A stretch of 64,000 bases of DNA, from NCBI RefSeq assembly GCF_014127485.1, contig NZ_CP059903.1, positions 3,966,001-4,030,000 of the forward strand, given 5' to 3'. The notes beneath the pieces are model-generated. The model did no database searches and was not told where the DNA came from. It saw nothing but the letters and a program-made list of their open reading frames with translations. Shown here piece by piece: positions 27,920 through 34,910 of this stretch (positions are counted from its first letter, which is position 1; each line of letters opens with the position of its first letter). This DNA is from Nocardioides dongkuii. GTDB taxonomy: Bacteria; Actinomycetota; Actinomycetes; Propionibacteriales; Nocardioidaceae. Both the position numbers and the translations under genes were made by a program.

Positions 27920-29214
27920 GCCGCTCCGCAGCACCCGCCGGCGGCATCGGGGGCGTCGAAGGCCGCGGCGCCGCCGCACACCCCGGTCTCGGGCAGCACC
28001 AGGTCGACCCGGCCGGCGGCCTCGAGGTCGCCGTCCAGGGCGGCCACGACGGAGCGGACCTGCTCGAACCCGGTCATCGCGAGGAACGACGGGGCCCGCC
28101 CGTAGGACTTCATCCCGACCAGGTACAGGCCCGGCTCGGGCTGGGCGAGCTCGCGGTAGCCGTGCGGCGCCACGTCGCCGCAGCTGTGGTGGTCCGGATG
28201 GATCTGCGCGGCGAGGACGCGGGCCGCGCCGAGGGCGGGGTCGAGGTCGAGGCGCACCTCGGAGAGGAACCCGAGGTCGGGCCGGAAGCCGGTGACGACG
28301 ATGACCTCGTCGACGCCGGTCACCTGCTGGCCGTCCACGGAGGTGAGGGTCAGGGTGCCGTCGCTCTCGGCGGTGACCGACTCGGTGCGGAACCTGGTCA
28401 CCTGGGTGACGGCGCCCCCGGTGGCCGCCGCCTGCGCGGCCTGGCCGAGCCGGCCGCGCTCCTCGAGCTGGTCGTTGTCGCCGCCACCGAAGGCGTCACC
28501 GGCCGACGGGCGGCGCAGCAGCCAGGACACCCGGGTCGCGGGGTCCGCCCGGGCGATCCGGGCCAGCCCGACGAGCACGCCTTGGGCGGACGCACCCCGG
28601 CCGGCGACCGCGACGTGCCGGCCGGCGTAGCGGGACGCGACGGCCGGGTCGTCGAGGTCGGGGATCCCGTAGGTGATGCGCCCGGCGTTCTCGGTCTCGC
28701 CGAGGGCGGGGTAGCCGTCGGCGCCGAGCGGGTTCGGCTGCGTCCAGGTGCCCGACGCGTCCACGACCGCGCTGCCGAGCAGCCGCTCGCGGCCCGCGGG
28801 CCCCTCGACGTGGACGGCGAACGGCTCGTCCTCCCGTCCGGAGTCGACCACGAGGTCGCGGCCGGCGCGGGCCACCCCGACCACGCGGGCGCCGTACCGG
28901 ACCGAGCCGCCGGCCGTGCCGTCCAGGAGGTCGGCGAGCGGCTGCAGGTACGTCGTGCGCCACTCCCCGCCGGTGGGGTAGGCGGCGTCGTCGGGGGCCG
29001 TCCAGGTGCCGGCAGCGTCGAGAAGGCGGCGGGCAGCCGGGTCGACGAGCTCGGACCACGCCGAGAACAGGCGCACGTGCGCCCACTCCCCGACGGCGGC
29101 GCCCGCCTCGGCACCGGCCTCGAGGACGACGAAGTCCATCCCGCGCTCGGCGGCGTGGGCGGCGGCGGCCAGCCCGATCGGGCCCGCTCCGATGATGACG
29201 ACTGGGTGCTGCAT
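27916..29214 (-). CDS. FAD-dependent oxidoreductase of the ars cluster, Cys-rich C-terminus
   Basis: 432 residues. The N-terminal FAD motif is VVIIGAGPIGLAAAAHAAERGMDFVVLEAG. A second nucleotide-binding site is HVAVAGRGASAQGVLVGLARI. VIVVTGFRPDLGFL precedes a C-terminal region with a GDV-type flavin motif (HHSCGDVAPHG). The last 25 residues hold CGG and GGCCGAA, a possible thiol or metalloid-binding tail. It is divergent from an ArsR-GNAT gene across a 50-bp gap with an ArsR-like box; TAGATT ends 6 nt before the ATG. Similar flavoproteins (ArsO-like) occur in actinobacterial ars operons, but their reaction is not settled. Confidence 0.85.
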   Translation of the reverse strand: MQHPVVIIGAGPIGLAAAAHAAERGMDFVVLEAGAEAGAAVGEWAHVRLFSAWSELVDPAARRLLDAAGTWTAPDDAAYPTGGEWRTTYLQPLADLLDGTAGGSVRYGARVVGVARAGRDLVVDSGREDEPFAVHVEGPAGRERLLGSAVVDASGTWTQPNPLGADGYPALGETENAGRITYGIPDLDDPAVASRYAGRHVAVAGRGASAQGVLVGLARIARADPATRVSWLLRRPSAGDAFGGGDNDQLEERGRLGQAAQAAATGGAVTQVTRFRTESVTAESDGTLTLTSVDGQQVTGVDEVIVVTGFRPDLGFLSEVRLDLDPALGAARVLAAQIHPDHHSCGDVAPHGYRELAQPEPGLYLVGMKSYGRAPSFLAMTGFEQVRSVVAALDGDLEAAGRVDLVLPETGVCGGAAAFDAPDAAGGCCGAA

Positions 29215-29224
29215 CGCGCCAATC

Positions 29225-29241
29225 TATCGATGGGTGTCGAT
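29225..29241. promoter_or_regulatory. putative ArsR operator in the divergent ars promoter
   Basis: ATCGA and TCGAT arms with six bases between, inside the 50-bp gap shared by the FAD oxidoreductase and ArsR-GNAT genes. It overlaps the -10-like TAGATT of the flavoprotein gene (29221-29226 on the other strand), so one protein could control both directions. Confidence 0.55.
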
Positions 29242-29252
29242 GAAGGCAAAGA

Positions 29253-29258
29253 TAGGCT
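29253..29258 (+). promoter_or_regulatory. leaderless-type -10 hexamer TAGGCT (ArsR-GNAT gene)
   Basis: TAGGCT followed by six bases (GGCGTC) and the ATG at 29265. The ArsR-like box lies 12 nt upstream. Confidence 0.55.
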
Positions 29259-29264
29259 GGCGTC

Positions 29265-30125
29265 ATGACCACGCGCGTGCCCCTGTCCACGTCGGATCGG
29301 GCCCGCCCGGAGATGGGGAGGTCCGAGGCGGAGGGGTACGCGGAGTGGTTCGCCGTCCTCGCCGACGCCACCCGGGTGCGGCTGCTGCACACGCTGTCCA
29401 CCTCCGCGGCCGGGGCGATGCGCGTGGGGGACCTCGCCGCCGCGCTGGGCGTCAGCCAGTCCACCTGCTCCCACCACGTCGAGCTGCTGCGGAAGGTCGG
29501 CTTCGTGGCGGTCGACAAGGTCGGCACCGCGAGCATGGTCTCGGTCAACGCGGCCTGCTGCACGGGACTCCCCCACGCCGCGGACGTCATCATGGGGACG
29601 CTGTCGGCCCCGCCGTGCTGCCCCGAGGACCTGCCGGCCGACGTCACCACGCGCCCGGTGGCCGACGGCGACCTGCCTGCCGTGCTCGACATCTACGCCG
29701 AGGGCCTGGCCACCCGCACCGCGACCTTCGAGACCCGGGTGCCGACCGCCGCGGAGCTGCGCGCCCGGTGGCTGCCGGGCCTGGCGTGGGTCGCCGAGCT
29801 CGACGGCCGGGTCGTCGGCTGGACCGCCGTCACACCGACGTCCGCGCGGGAGTGCTACGCCGGTGTGGGCGAGACCGCCGTCTACGTCGCCGAGGCCGCT
29901 CGCGGCCGCGGGGTCGGCAAGGCACTGCTCTTCACCCAGGTGACGCAGTGCGACGAGGCGGGTCTCTGGACGCTGCAGGCCTCGGTCTTCCCCGAGAACC
30001 GCGCCAGCCTGGCCCTGCACCGCTCCGCCGGCTACCGCACCCTCGCCGTACGCACCCGGATCGCCCGGCTCGACGGCGTGTGGCGCGACACCGTCCTGCT
30101 CGAGCGCCGCAGCGAGATCGCCTGA
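29265..30125 (+). CDS. ArsR-GNAT fusion (ArsR repressor + ArsN1-like acetyltransferase)
   Basis: 286 residues. Residues 20-120 are an ArsR HTH (WFAVLADATRVRLLHTLSTS ... VGDLAAALGVSQSTCSHHVELLRKVGFVAVDKVGTASMVSVN) followed by cysteine pairs (ACC, PPCC) that could bind As(III). Residues about 127-286 are a GNAT domain of the phosphinothricin/ArsN1 type (RPVADGDLPAVLDIYAEGLATRTATFETRVP; GVGETAVYVAEAARGRGVGKALL; SLALHRSAGYRTL). ArsN1 acetylates arsinothricin and phosphinothricin. The fusion joins a sensor with a detoxifying enzyme. It is divergent from the FAD oxidoreductase. Confidence 0.92.
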   Translation: MTTRVPLSTSDRARPEMGRSEAEGYAEWFAVLADATRVRLLHTLSTSAAGAMRVGDLAAALGVSQSTCSHHVELLRKVGFVAVDKVGTASMVSVNAACCTGLPHAADVIMGTLSAPPCCPEDLPADVTTRPVADGDLPAVLDIYAEGLATRTATFETRVPTAAELRARWLPGLAWVAELDGRVVGWTAVTPTSARECYAGVGETAVYVAEAARGRGVGKALLFTQVTQCDEAGLWTLQASVFPENRASLALHRSAGYRTLAVRTRIARLDGVWRDTVLLERRSEIA

Positions 30126-30257
30126 GACCAGCGCTGCCCGCGAGGGCGCGGCCGGACGTTCGTCGTCTGCTGGTCACCTCGGAGTCGGCCGGTGCGCGCC
30201 TGTCGGTCGTCTGGCCGCGCCAGCCTGCGCGTGCCCACCTACCGAAAGGACCGCACC

Positions 30258-31946
30258 GTGCTGGTCACGAAGCGCACTGCCGCCGCGATGGGAGCCCTCG
30301 CCGGGCTCGTCGCCATCGGAACGGCGGCCGCCACCGCCGCCATCCCCGCCCCCACGGACGAGGGATTCACCCAGGACCGCTCGGCGGAGCTCGCCGCCCA
30401 GGTCGACCCGAGCAAGCCGCGCAACGTCATCCTGATCATCGGGGACGGCATGGACGACTCGATGATCACCGCAGCGCGCAACTACGAGCACGGCGCCGGC
30501 GGCCGGTTCCCGGCCCTCGACGCGCTCCCCTTCACCGGCGCGATGACGACCTACGGCCTCCGGGCCGGAGCCGGCCCGGACTACCCGGTCGCCTACGTCT
30601 CCGACTCCGCTCCGACCGCGAGCGGTTGGTCGACCGGCAAGAAGACCATCGACAGCCGCGTCTCCCAGGGCCCGAGCACGGCGCTCACGGTCCCGGGCGA
30701 GGACTACGAGACCGTCCTGGAGAAGTACCAGGAGCAGGGCAAGCTCGTCGGCAACATCACCACCTCCGAGATCACCGACGCCACCCCGGCGGCAGCGGCC
30801 GCCCACATCAACGCCCGCGCCTGCCAGGGCCCGGCCAACATGGCCGACTGCGCGCCGGCCCGCAAGGCCAACGGCGGCAAGGGCTCCATCGCCGAGCAGC
30901 TCGTCGACAACGAGGTCGACGTGCTCATGGGCGGCGGCATGAGCCGCTACACCCAGGCCACCGACGCCGGCCCGACCGTCCTGGACTACGCCGAGGACAC
31001 CCACGGCTACCGCCTCCTCGACGACTCCGCCGACCTCGCCGGGCTCACCTCCCTCGACGACGGGCCGGTCCTCGGCCTGTTCGCCTCCGGGAACATGACC
31101 CCGATGTACCAGCCCCTCGTCGCGACCGCGGCGGGCGCCGGCGGCCCCGAGGTCACCTGCACGCCGGCCGGCCGCGGGTCCCAGCCCGACCTCTCCGCCA
31201 TGACGGAGAAGACGATCGACCTGCTGGACAACCCGCAGGGGTTCTTCCTGCAAGCCGAGAGCGCGATGATCGACAAGCAGGAGCACTCCTCCGACATCTG
31301 CGGCGCGATCGGCGACCTGAAGGAGCTCGACGAGACGGTCGCGGTGGCCCTGGAGTACCAGGAGGACCACCCGGACACGCTCGTCATCGTCACCGGCGAC
31401 CATGCCCACTCCACCCAGATCGTGGGCGGCCCCACCGACGGCAAGCAGACCGCGACCGTCAAGACCGCGGACGGCGACCCGATGACCGTGGCCTACTCCA
31501 CCAGCGACGTCGGCTCGGACCACACCGGCGCCCAGATCCGGGTCGCGGCCTCCGGTCCGCAGGCGGCCAACGTCACCGGCGTGATCGACCAGACCGATCT
31601 CTTCCGCACGCTGCTGGGCCGCACGCCGAGCACGCTCCCCGGTGCGGGTGAGCCGACACCGCAGAAGCCCGCGGTGTCCGTGGTCGCCGGCACGTCCCGC
31701 ATCTCGGCCAAGGCCCTCGCCACGAAGGGGCTGAGGGTCGCGGTCGCCGCGTCCGGCGCCACCCGGGTCACCGTGAGGCTCGTCCGAGGCTCCCGGACCC
31801 TCGACACCGCGAAGACCGGACCCCGGGGCGGCACGGTCTCGCTCCGTACCGCGAAGGTGCGGAGGGGCGCCGTGAAGATCGTCGCCACCGCGACCGGCCC
31901 GGGCGGCAGCGCCACCAGGAGCGACTCGGTCAGGGTGACCGGGTAG
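30258..31946 (+). CDS. secreted alkaline phosphatase (PhoA family)
   Basis: 562 residues. The GTG at 30258 follows GAAAGGA. The signal peptide is MLVTKRTAAAMGALAGLVAIGTAAATAAIPAP. Metal and catalytic motifs: NVILIIGDGMDD (Asp), YVSDSAPTASGWSTGKKT with nucleophile Ser117, MDDSMITAARN, and GDHAHSTQIVGG with late metal-binding Asp/His. It releases phosphate from organic esters outside the cell. The C-terminal 110 residues (VAGTSRISAKALATKGLRV ... TRSDSVRVTG) form a beta-sandwich-like extension not needed for catalysis. It lies next to ars genes; phosphate scavenging may help under arsenate, but this is speculative. Its end overlaps the opposing transporter gene by 17 bp. Confidence 0.93.
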   Translation: MLVTKRTAAAMGALAGLVAIGTAAATAAIPAPTDEGFTQDRSAELAAQVDPSKPRNVILIIGDGMDDSMITAARNYEHGAGGRFPALDALPFTGAMTTYGLRAGAGPDYPVAYVSDSAPTASGWSTGKKTIDSRVSQGPSTALTVPGEDYETVLEKYQEQGKLVGNITTSEITDATPAAAAAHINARACQGPANMADCAPARKANGGKGSIAEQLVDNEVDVLMGGGMSRYTQATDAGPTVLDYAEDTHGYRLLDDSADLAGLTSLDDGPVLGLFASGNMTPMYQPLVATAAGAGGPEVTCTPAGRGSQPDLSAMTEKTIDLLDNPQGFFLQAESAMIDKQEHSSDICGAIGDLKELDETVAVALEYQEDHPDTLVIVTGDHAHSTQIVGGPTDGKQTATVKTADGDPMTVAYSTSDVGSDHTGAQIRVAASGPQAANVTGVIDQTDLFRTLLGRTPSTLPGAGEPTPQKPAVSVVAGTSRISAKALATKGLRVAVAASGATRVTVRLVRGSRTLDTAKTGPRGGTVSLRTAKVRRGAVKIVATATGPGGSATRSDSVRVTG

Positions 31947-32619
31947 GCCCCGACGACGGGGCGGCGGCGGCGCCGGCGGCGGGTCCGCAGGCGCAGCCGT
32001 CGCCCCGCCAGGCCTCGACGCCCTCGCGGACCGCGACCGCGGCGATGACCAGGCCGGCAACCGGGTCCGCCCAGGACCAGCCCAGCGTCGCGTTCAGGAC
32101 CAGGCCGGCGAGGAGCACCGCCGAGAGGTAGGAGCACAGCAGCGTCTGGGCGGAGTCGGCGACGACGGCGTTCGAACCGAGCGCCCGGCCGGTGCGACGC
32201 TGCGCCCAGGACAGGAACGGCATGATCACGAGCGACGTGCAGGCGAGCGCGATGCCGACCGTCGAGGTGTCGGGGTCGTGGCCCCCGACCAGGGCCCGCA
32301 CCGACTCGAACGTGACGTACGCGGCCAGGGCGAAGAACGACCCGGCCATCAGCCGCAGCGCCGTGCGCTCGCGCGACTCCGGCAGCGGGTGGCGGAACTG
32401 CCACAGGATGATCAGGCCGGACGAGACCTCCACGACGGAGTCCAGGCCGAACCCCACCAGCGCGACCGACCCGGCCACGAGCCCGGCCGCGATCGCGATG
32501 ACCGCCTCGATGCCGTTGTAGGCGACCGACGCCCCGGCGAGCAGTTGGGCGCGCCGTCCGTACCGGGCGCGCTCCTCGGGGGTCGTGGCGGTGCCGTGGG
32601 TGTGGGCGACGGCGCTCAT
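31930..32619 (-). CDS. cation diffusion facilitator-like transporter
   Basis: 229 residues with about six helices. The N-terminus is RRAQLLAGASVAYNGIEAVIAIAAGLVAGSVALVGFGLDSVVEVSSGLIILW. The helix-5 part is VVADSAQTLLCSYLSAVLLAGLVLNATLGWSWADPVAGLVIAAVAVREGVEAWRGD; the two Asp positions are typical of CDF metal sites. The C-terminal cytoplasmic domain is missing and the protein ends in a Cys pair (CACG) and an Ala/Pro tail. It overlaps the upstream ArsR gene by ATGA. Metal unknown; Zn, Cd, Co or Ni are possible. Confidence 0.88.
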   Translation of the reverse strand: MSAVAHTHGTATTPEERARYGRRAQLLAGASVAYNGIEAVIAIAAGLVAGSVALVGFGLDSVVEVSSGLIILWQFRHPLPESRERTALRLMAGSFFALAAYVTFESVRALVGGHDPDTSTVGIALACTSLVIMPFLSWAQRRTGRALGSNAVVADSAQTLLCSYLSAVLLAGLVLNATLGWSWADPVAGLVIAAVAVREGVEAWRGDGCACGPAAGAAAAPSSGPTRSP

Positions 32620-32960
32620 CGGGCGCTCCTGCAGAGGGCGACGGCGTCGCCGGTGAGCTCGAGGAGGCGCTCCGCGGCGCTCCAGAGGTCGTCGAGGGCC
32701 TCGGAGTGGTTGAGGCTGTAGACGGTGGCGCGCCCCTCCGGGCGGGCGCTGACCAGCCCGCACTCCCGCAGGCAGGCGAGGTGCTGGGAGACCGTGGACT
32801 GCGCGAGCCCGAGGTGCGCGGTCAGGTCGACCACCCGGTGCTCGCCGAGGGCGAGGTGGCGCAGGATGGCGATCCGGGACGGGTCGCTGAACCCGCGGAA
32901 CAGGCTCGCCGCGGGACCGAGCGGCACGGACCGAACGCCGTCCGTCTCTGTCATCGTCAT
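32616..32960 (-). CDS. ArsR family metal-responsive repressor (CDF operon)
   Basis: 114 residues. HTH: LFRGFSDPSRIAILRHLALGEHRVVDLTAHLGLAQSTVSQHLACLRECGLVSARPEGRATVYSLNHSE, with CLRECG supplying thiols and a further Cys near the C-terminus, as in CmtR-like sensors. The start ATG 32960 has no Shine-Dalgarno. TTGACG and AATCAT with an 18-nt spacer place the transcription start at the ATG. A perfect 8-bp-arm palindrome covers the start codon. Repressor of the coupled transporter gene. Confidence 0.9.
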   Translation of the reverse strand: MTMTETDGVRSVPLGPAASLFRGFSDPSRIAILRHLALGEHRVVDLTAHLGLAQSTVSQHLACLRECGLVSARPEGRATVYSLNHSEALDDLWSAAERLLELTGDAVALCRSAR

Positions 32961-32970
32961 ACGACGATGA
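32951..32970 (-). promoter_or_regulatory. operator palindrome spanning the ArsR start codon
   Basis: TCATCGTC-ATAC-GACGATGA: 8-bp perfect arms and 4-bp spacer. The -10-like AATCAT (32967-32972) and the start codon (32958-32960) lie inside or against it; the -35-like TTGACG is at 32991-32996. Binding would block a leaderless promoter. Confidence 0.7.
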
Positions 32971-33154
32971 TTGCTCGGTGCGGTGGGGCTCGTCAAGATC
33001 CGTCACTCCGTGACGTCTCCAGACATCGGTGGCGTTCGCGGGTCTTGGCGCGGACCGCGGGGCTTGCCGCTGCCCACGTAGGCCACGGTGCTGGGCGGTC
33101 GGAGCAGGCGCCGGTCGGAACGCAGTCTTCTTCCGATGAGAGCGCGCCCGAAGG
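32971..33154. other. intergenic region, left edge of the lower-GC patch
   Basis: About 184 bp without a supported gene. It holds the -35 element of the ArsR gene at its left and a small GTCAC-TCC-GTGAC hairpin near 33000. From here to 34.7 kb the base composition drops visibly below the neighbours. Confidence 0.4.
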
Positions 33155-33589
33155 TCACGCCCAAGGGGGCCGGTGTCGGCTCAGGTACTCGTGCGCGCGC
33201 TGAACCGGGTTGCGCCAGTACTCGTGGGGCATGCGGTGGTCGTGCTGCTCGCAGAACTCAGCGAGACCGACTGTGATCTCGATGCGTTCAAGCCGGTGGC
33301 CCTCGAACTCGGTGTTCACCGCGAGCAGCTCCGGCTCCGGGTTCCAGCCTGAGTGATCGAACGCCCAGCCCTTCCACTTCGCGTAAGTGTGAACAGCCTG
33401 TCGCTCCCCCTCGAACCGCATTGCCGCAACGCGCACCGATCGGTCTGCATAAGCGTCGCGGCATGCCCACGCGAGAACGTGACACGCTCCGGCTGCGAAG
33501 AATGCTTGCTCAATCCGTTCCCATGAAATGCGCTGGTCGGACCGCTCGGCGTCCGTTCGTCGGAACGCTCCTGCGGCGAGGGCGGTCAT
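33155..33589 (-). CDS. hypothetical protein in the lower-GC patch
   Basis: 144 residues from ATG 33589, which follows TAAGTT by 7 nt (a GTG at 33619 would add 10 residues). Soluble, Trp- and His-rich C-terminal half (WKGWAFDHSGWNPEPELLAVNTEF; EQHDHRMPHEYWRNPVQRAHEYLSRHRPPW). No known family recognised. Codon use is less GC-biased than in the flanks, suggesting recent transfer. Confidence 0.6.
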   Translation of the reverse strand: MTALAAGAFRRTDAERSDQRISWERIEQAFFAAGACHVLAWACRDAYADRSVRVAAMRFEGERQAVHTYAKWKGWAFDHSGWNPEPELLAVNTEFEGHRLERIEITVGLAEFCEQHDHRMPHEYWRNPVQRAHEYLSRHRPPWA

Positions 33590-33640
33590 GCGCCGGAACT
33601 TAGCCGCAGGGTCAGACACGTCCGCTCATTGCCGGCTCTG

Positions 33641-33657
33641 CGCGCTCATGCCGATGA
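33641..33657 (+). repeat. 17-nt repeat CGCGCTCATGCCGATGA, copy 1
   Basis: Identical to 34091-34107, exactly 450 bp away; a shorter version (CGCTCATGCCG) is at 34682-34692. All lie between the small genes of the lower-GC patch. Confidence 0.6.
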
Positions 33658-33682
33658 GTGGGCGCTCGTTGACAATGGACAC

Positions 33683-34006
33683 ATGACGTACACCGAGCGT
33701 GAGCGGCGCGTGTTCGGACTCCTGGAGGACAACGTGCGCACCGAGTTGCAGATTGCCGACGGCGCGCTGGGTCTGGGACTGACCGAGGACACCCTCGAGA
33801 ACATCATGGGGATGATCACTTCCTCCGTCCTGTACGCCTTCCGCGTGGACTGGTCACCGGCTTGGGTGCGCGAGGGTGAGGTGCACGCCTGGGAAGACGA
33901 CGGACGCTGGTACGCCCGATGCTCGGTTTGCTTGGAAGACTCGCCGAGGGCAGATGATCGGCAGGCTGCGACGCGATGGGCGAAGGAGCACGAGGCCAGA
34001 CACTGA
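33683..34006 (+). CDS. small hypothetical protein
   Basis: 107 residues from ATG 33683, which follows GACAAT by exactly 6 nt (leaderless pattern). It begins MTYTERERRVFGLLEDNVRTELQIADGALGLGLTED and ends with a WYARCSVCLEDSPRADDRQAATRWAKEHEARH segment; the CSVC pair with the terminal His residues could bind zinc. A helical N-terminal half may be a dimerisation or DNA-binding part. Family not recognised. Lower GC than neighbours. Confidence 0.65.
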   Translation: MTYTERERRVFGLLEDNVRTELQIADGALGLGLTEDTLENIMGMITSSVLYAFRVDWSPAWVREGEVHAWEDDGRWYARCSVCLEDSPRADDRQAATRWAKEHEARH

Positions 34007-34090
34007 CGTCTGCTCGATGCCGCCGAGCGTGCGCTCGCAGACACACGCTTCTGCCGCGTTGAGGCCGGCTTGCTTGGACCTGCCAGCCCG

Positions 34091-34107
34091 CGCGCTCATG
34101 CCGATGA
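34091..34107 (+). repeat. 17-nt repeat CGCGCTCATGCCGATGA, copy 2
   Basis: Exact copy of 33641-33657; the preceding bases (TGCC-GC) are also partly shared. It sits between the small hypothetical gene and the end of the GNAT gene. Confidence 0.6.
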
Positions 34108-34117
34108 TCGGACGAGG

Positions 34118-34654
34118 TCAGAGCGACCTGGTCGTGACGACGTTGATCCCGTAGTTGGATTTCTCGCGAGCCGTCTCGATGAATCCGACCTTCGCCAGCA
34201 CACGGCGAGAAGCCGTGTTCCAATCCCAGACAGAGGCCCACAGCCGCTCGTGTCCCGAGGATCTCGCCCAATCCAACACCGCCCACGACGCCTCGGTCGC
34301 GTATCCCAGGCCCCAGAACCGACGCAGGAACTCGAAGGCCAGTTCTGGTCCGCGCACACCTCGCGCACCTTGGCCACTGTCGACCAGGCCGCAGTAGCCG
34401 ATGGTGTCGCCACCGACCTTCCGCTCGACCGCCAGCAACCGGACTGACGACGGCTCCTCGGCTCGGATCATCTCCTCGAACTCCTCGACTGGGGGGTGTC
34501 CGTTCGCGTCGATGCGGCGGTGCGGCGGCACGCGTGGATCGCGTTCGATCCACATCTCCCGCCGTACAGAGGCCTCATCCGCCCGCCACGGCCGCAGCAG
34601 CAGGCGCTCCGTCTCAAGCACGACATGATCGCCCCCAGCCGCTTCACCTGCCAT
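34118..34654 (-). CDS. GNAT family N-acetyltransferase (RimJ-like)
   Basis: 178 residues. It starts LETERLLLRPWRADEASVRREMWIERDPRVPPH, then GDTIGYCGLVDSGQG, ELAFEFLRRFWGLGYATEASWAVLDWARS (acetyl-CoA site Q/RxxGxG/A region), and WDWNTASRRVLAKVGFIETA, the classic RimJ/RimL-type order. Substrate unknown. ATG 34654 has AAAGGG 8 nt upstream. It lies in the lower-GC patch together with two unknown genes. Confidence 0.88.
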   Translation of the reverse strand: MAGEAAGGDHVVLETERLLLRPWRADEASVRREMWIERDPRVPPHRRIDANGHPPVEEFEEMIRAEEPSSVRLLAVERKVGGDTIGYCGLVDSGQGARGVRGPELAFEFLRRFWGLGYATEASWAVLDWARSSGHERLWASVWDWNTASRRVLAKVGFIETAREKSNYGINVVTTRSL

Positions 34655-34881
34655 AGCAAAACCCTTTCATGGGAGAACGCCCGCTCATGCCGCGATCCGC
34701 GCGTTCACGGGTGCAGTCAAACTGCGAGCTCGACTCATCGCTGGCGAGCTCGTTCCCGTGCCAGATGCCGCAGCGTCGTCGCGATGCAGACGACCTGCAA
34801 CCACCCGGTCGCCGACATGGTGGTGCTTGTCGCCGATGTCCTGCGACATGACACAAGATCCGGCACCCCCGACCCTTGTGT
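34655..34881. other. intergenic region upstream of the DUF222 gene
   Basis: About 230 bp. It contains the third partial CGCTCATGCCG repeat (34682) and a GCGAGCTCG pair (near 34720 and 34743), but no convincing gene. The LexA box follows immediately. Confidence 0.4.
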
Positions 34882-34897
34882 TCGAACGTATGTTCGA
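34882..34897 (+). promoter_or_regulatory. LexA/SOS box
   Basis: TCGAAC-GTAT-GTTCGA, a perfect 16-bp palindrome matching the actinobacterial/Gram-positive SOS consensus. It ends 1 nt before the -10-like TAGGAT. Confidence 0.92.
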
Positions 34898-34898
34898 C

Positions 34899-34904
34899 TA
34901 GGAT
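34899..34904 (+). promoter_or_regulatory. leaderless-type -10 hexamer TAGGAT (DUF222 gene)
   Basis: Six nt (GTCGGC) before the ATG at 34911. The SOS box abuts it, so LexA bound there would cover the promoter. Confidence 0.6.
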
Positions 34905-34910
34905 GTCGGC

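Noticed and set aside
30126-30257. Pho box upstream of the alkaline phosphatase gene
   Set aside because: A single GGTCACC-like element is present, but not the spaced direct repeats that PhoP requires.
32706-33203. Plus-strand frame crossing the ArsR gene into the lower-GC patch
   Set aside because: It is antisense to the ArsR gene and has no family resemblance; the minus-strand HTH is clear.
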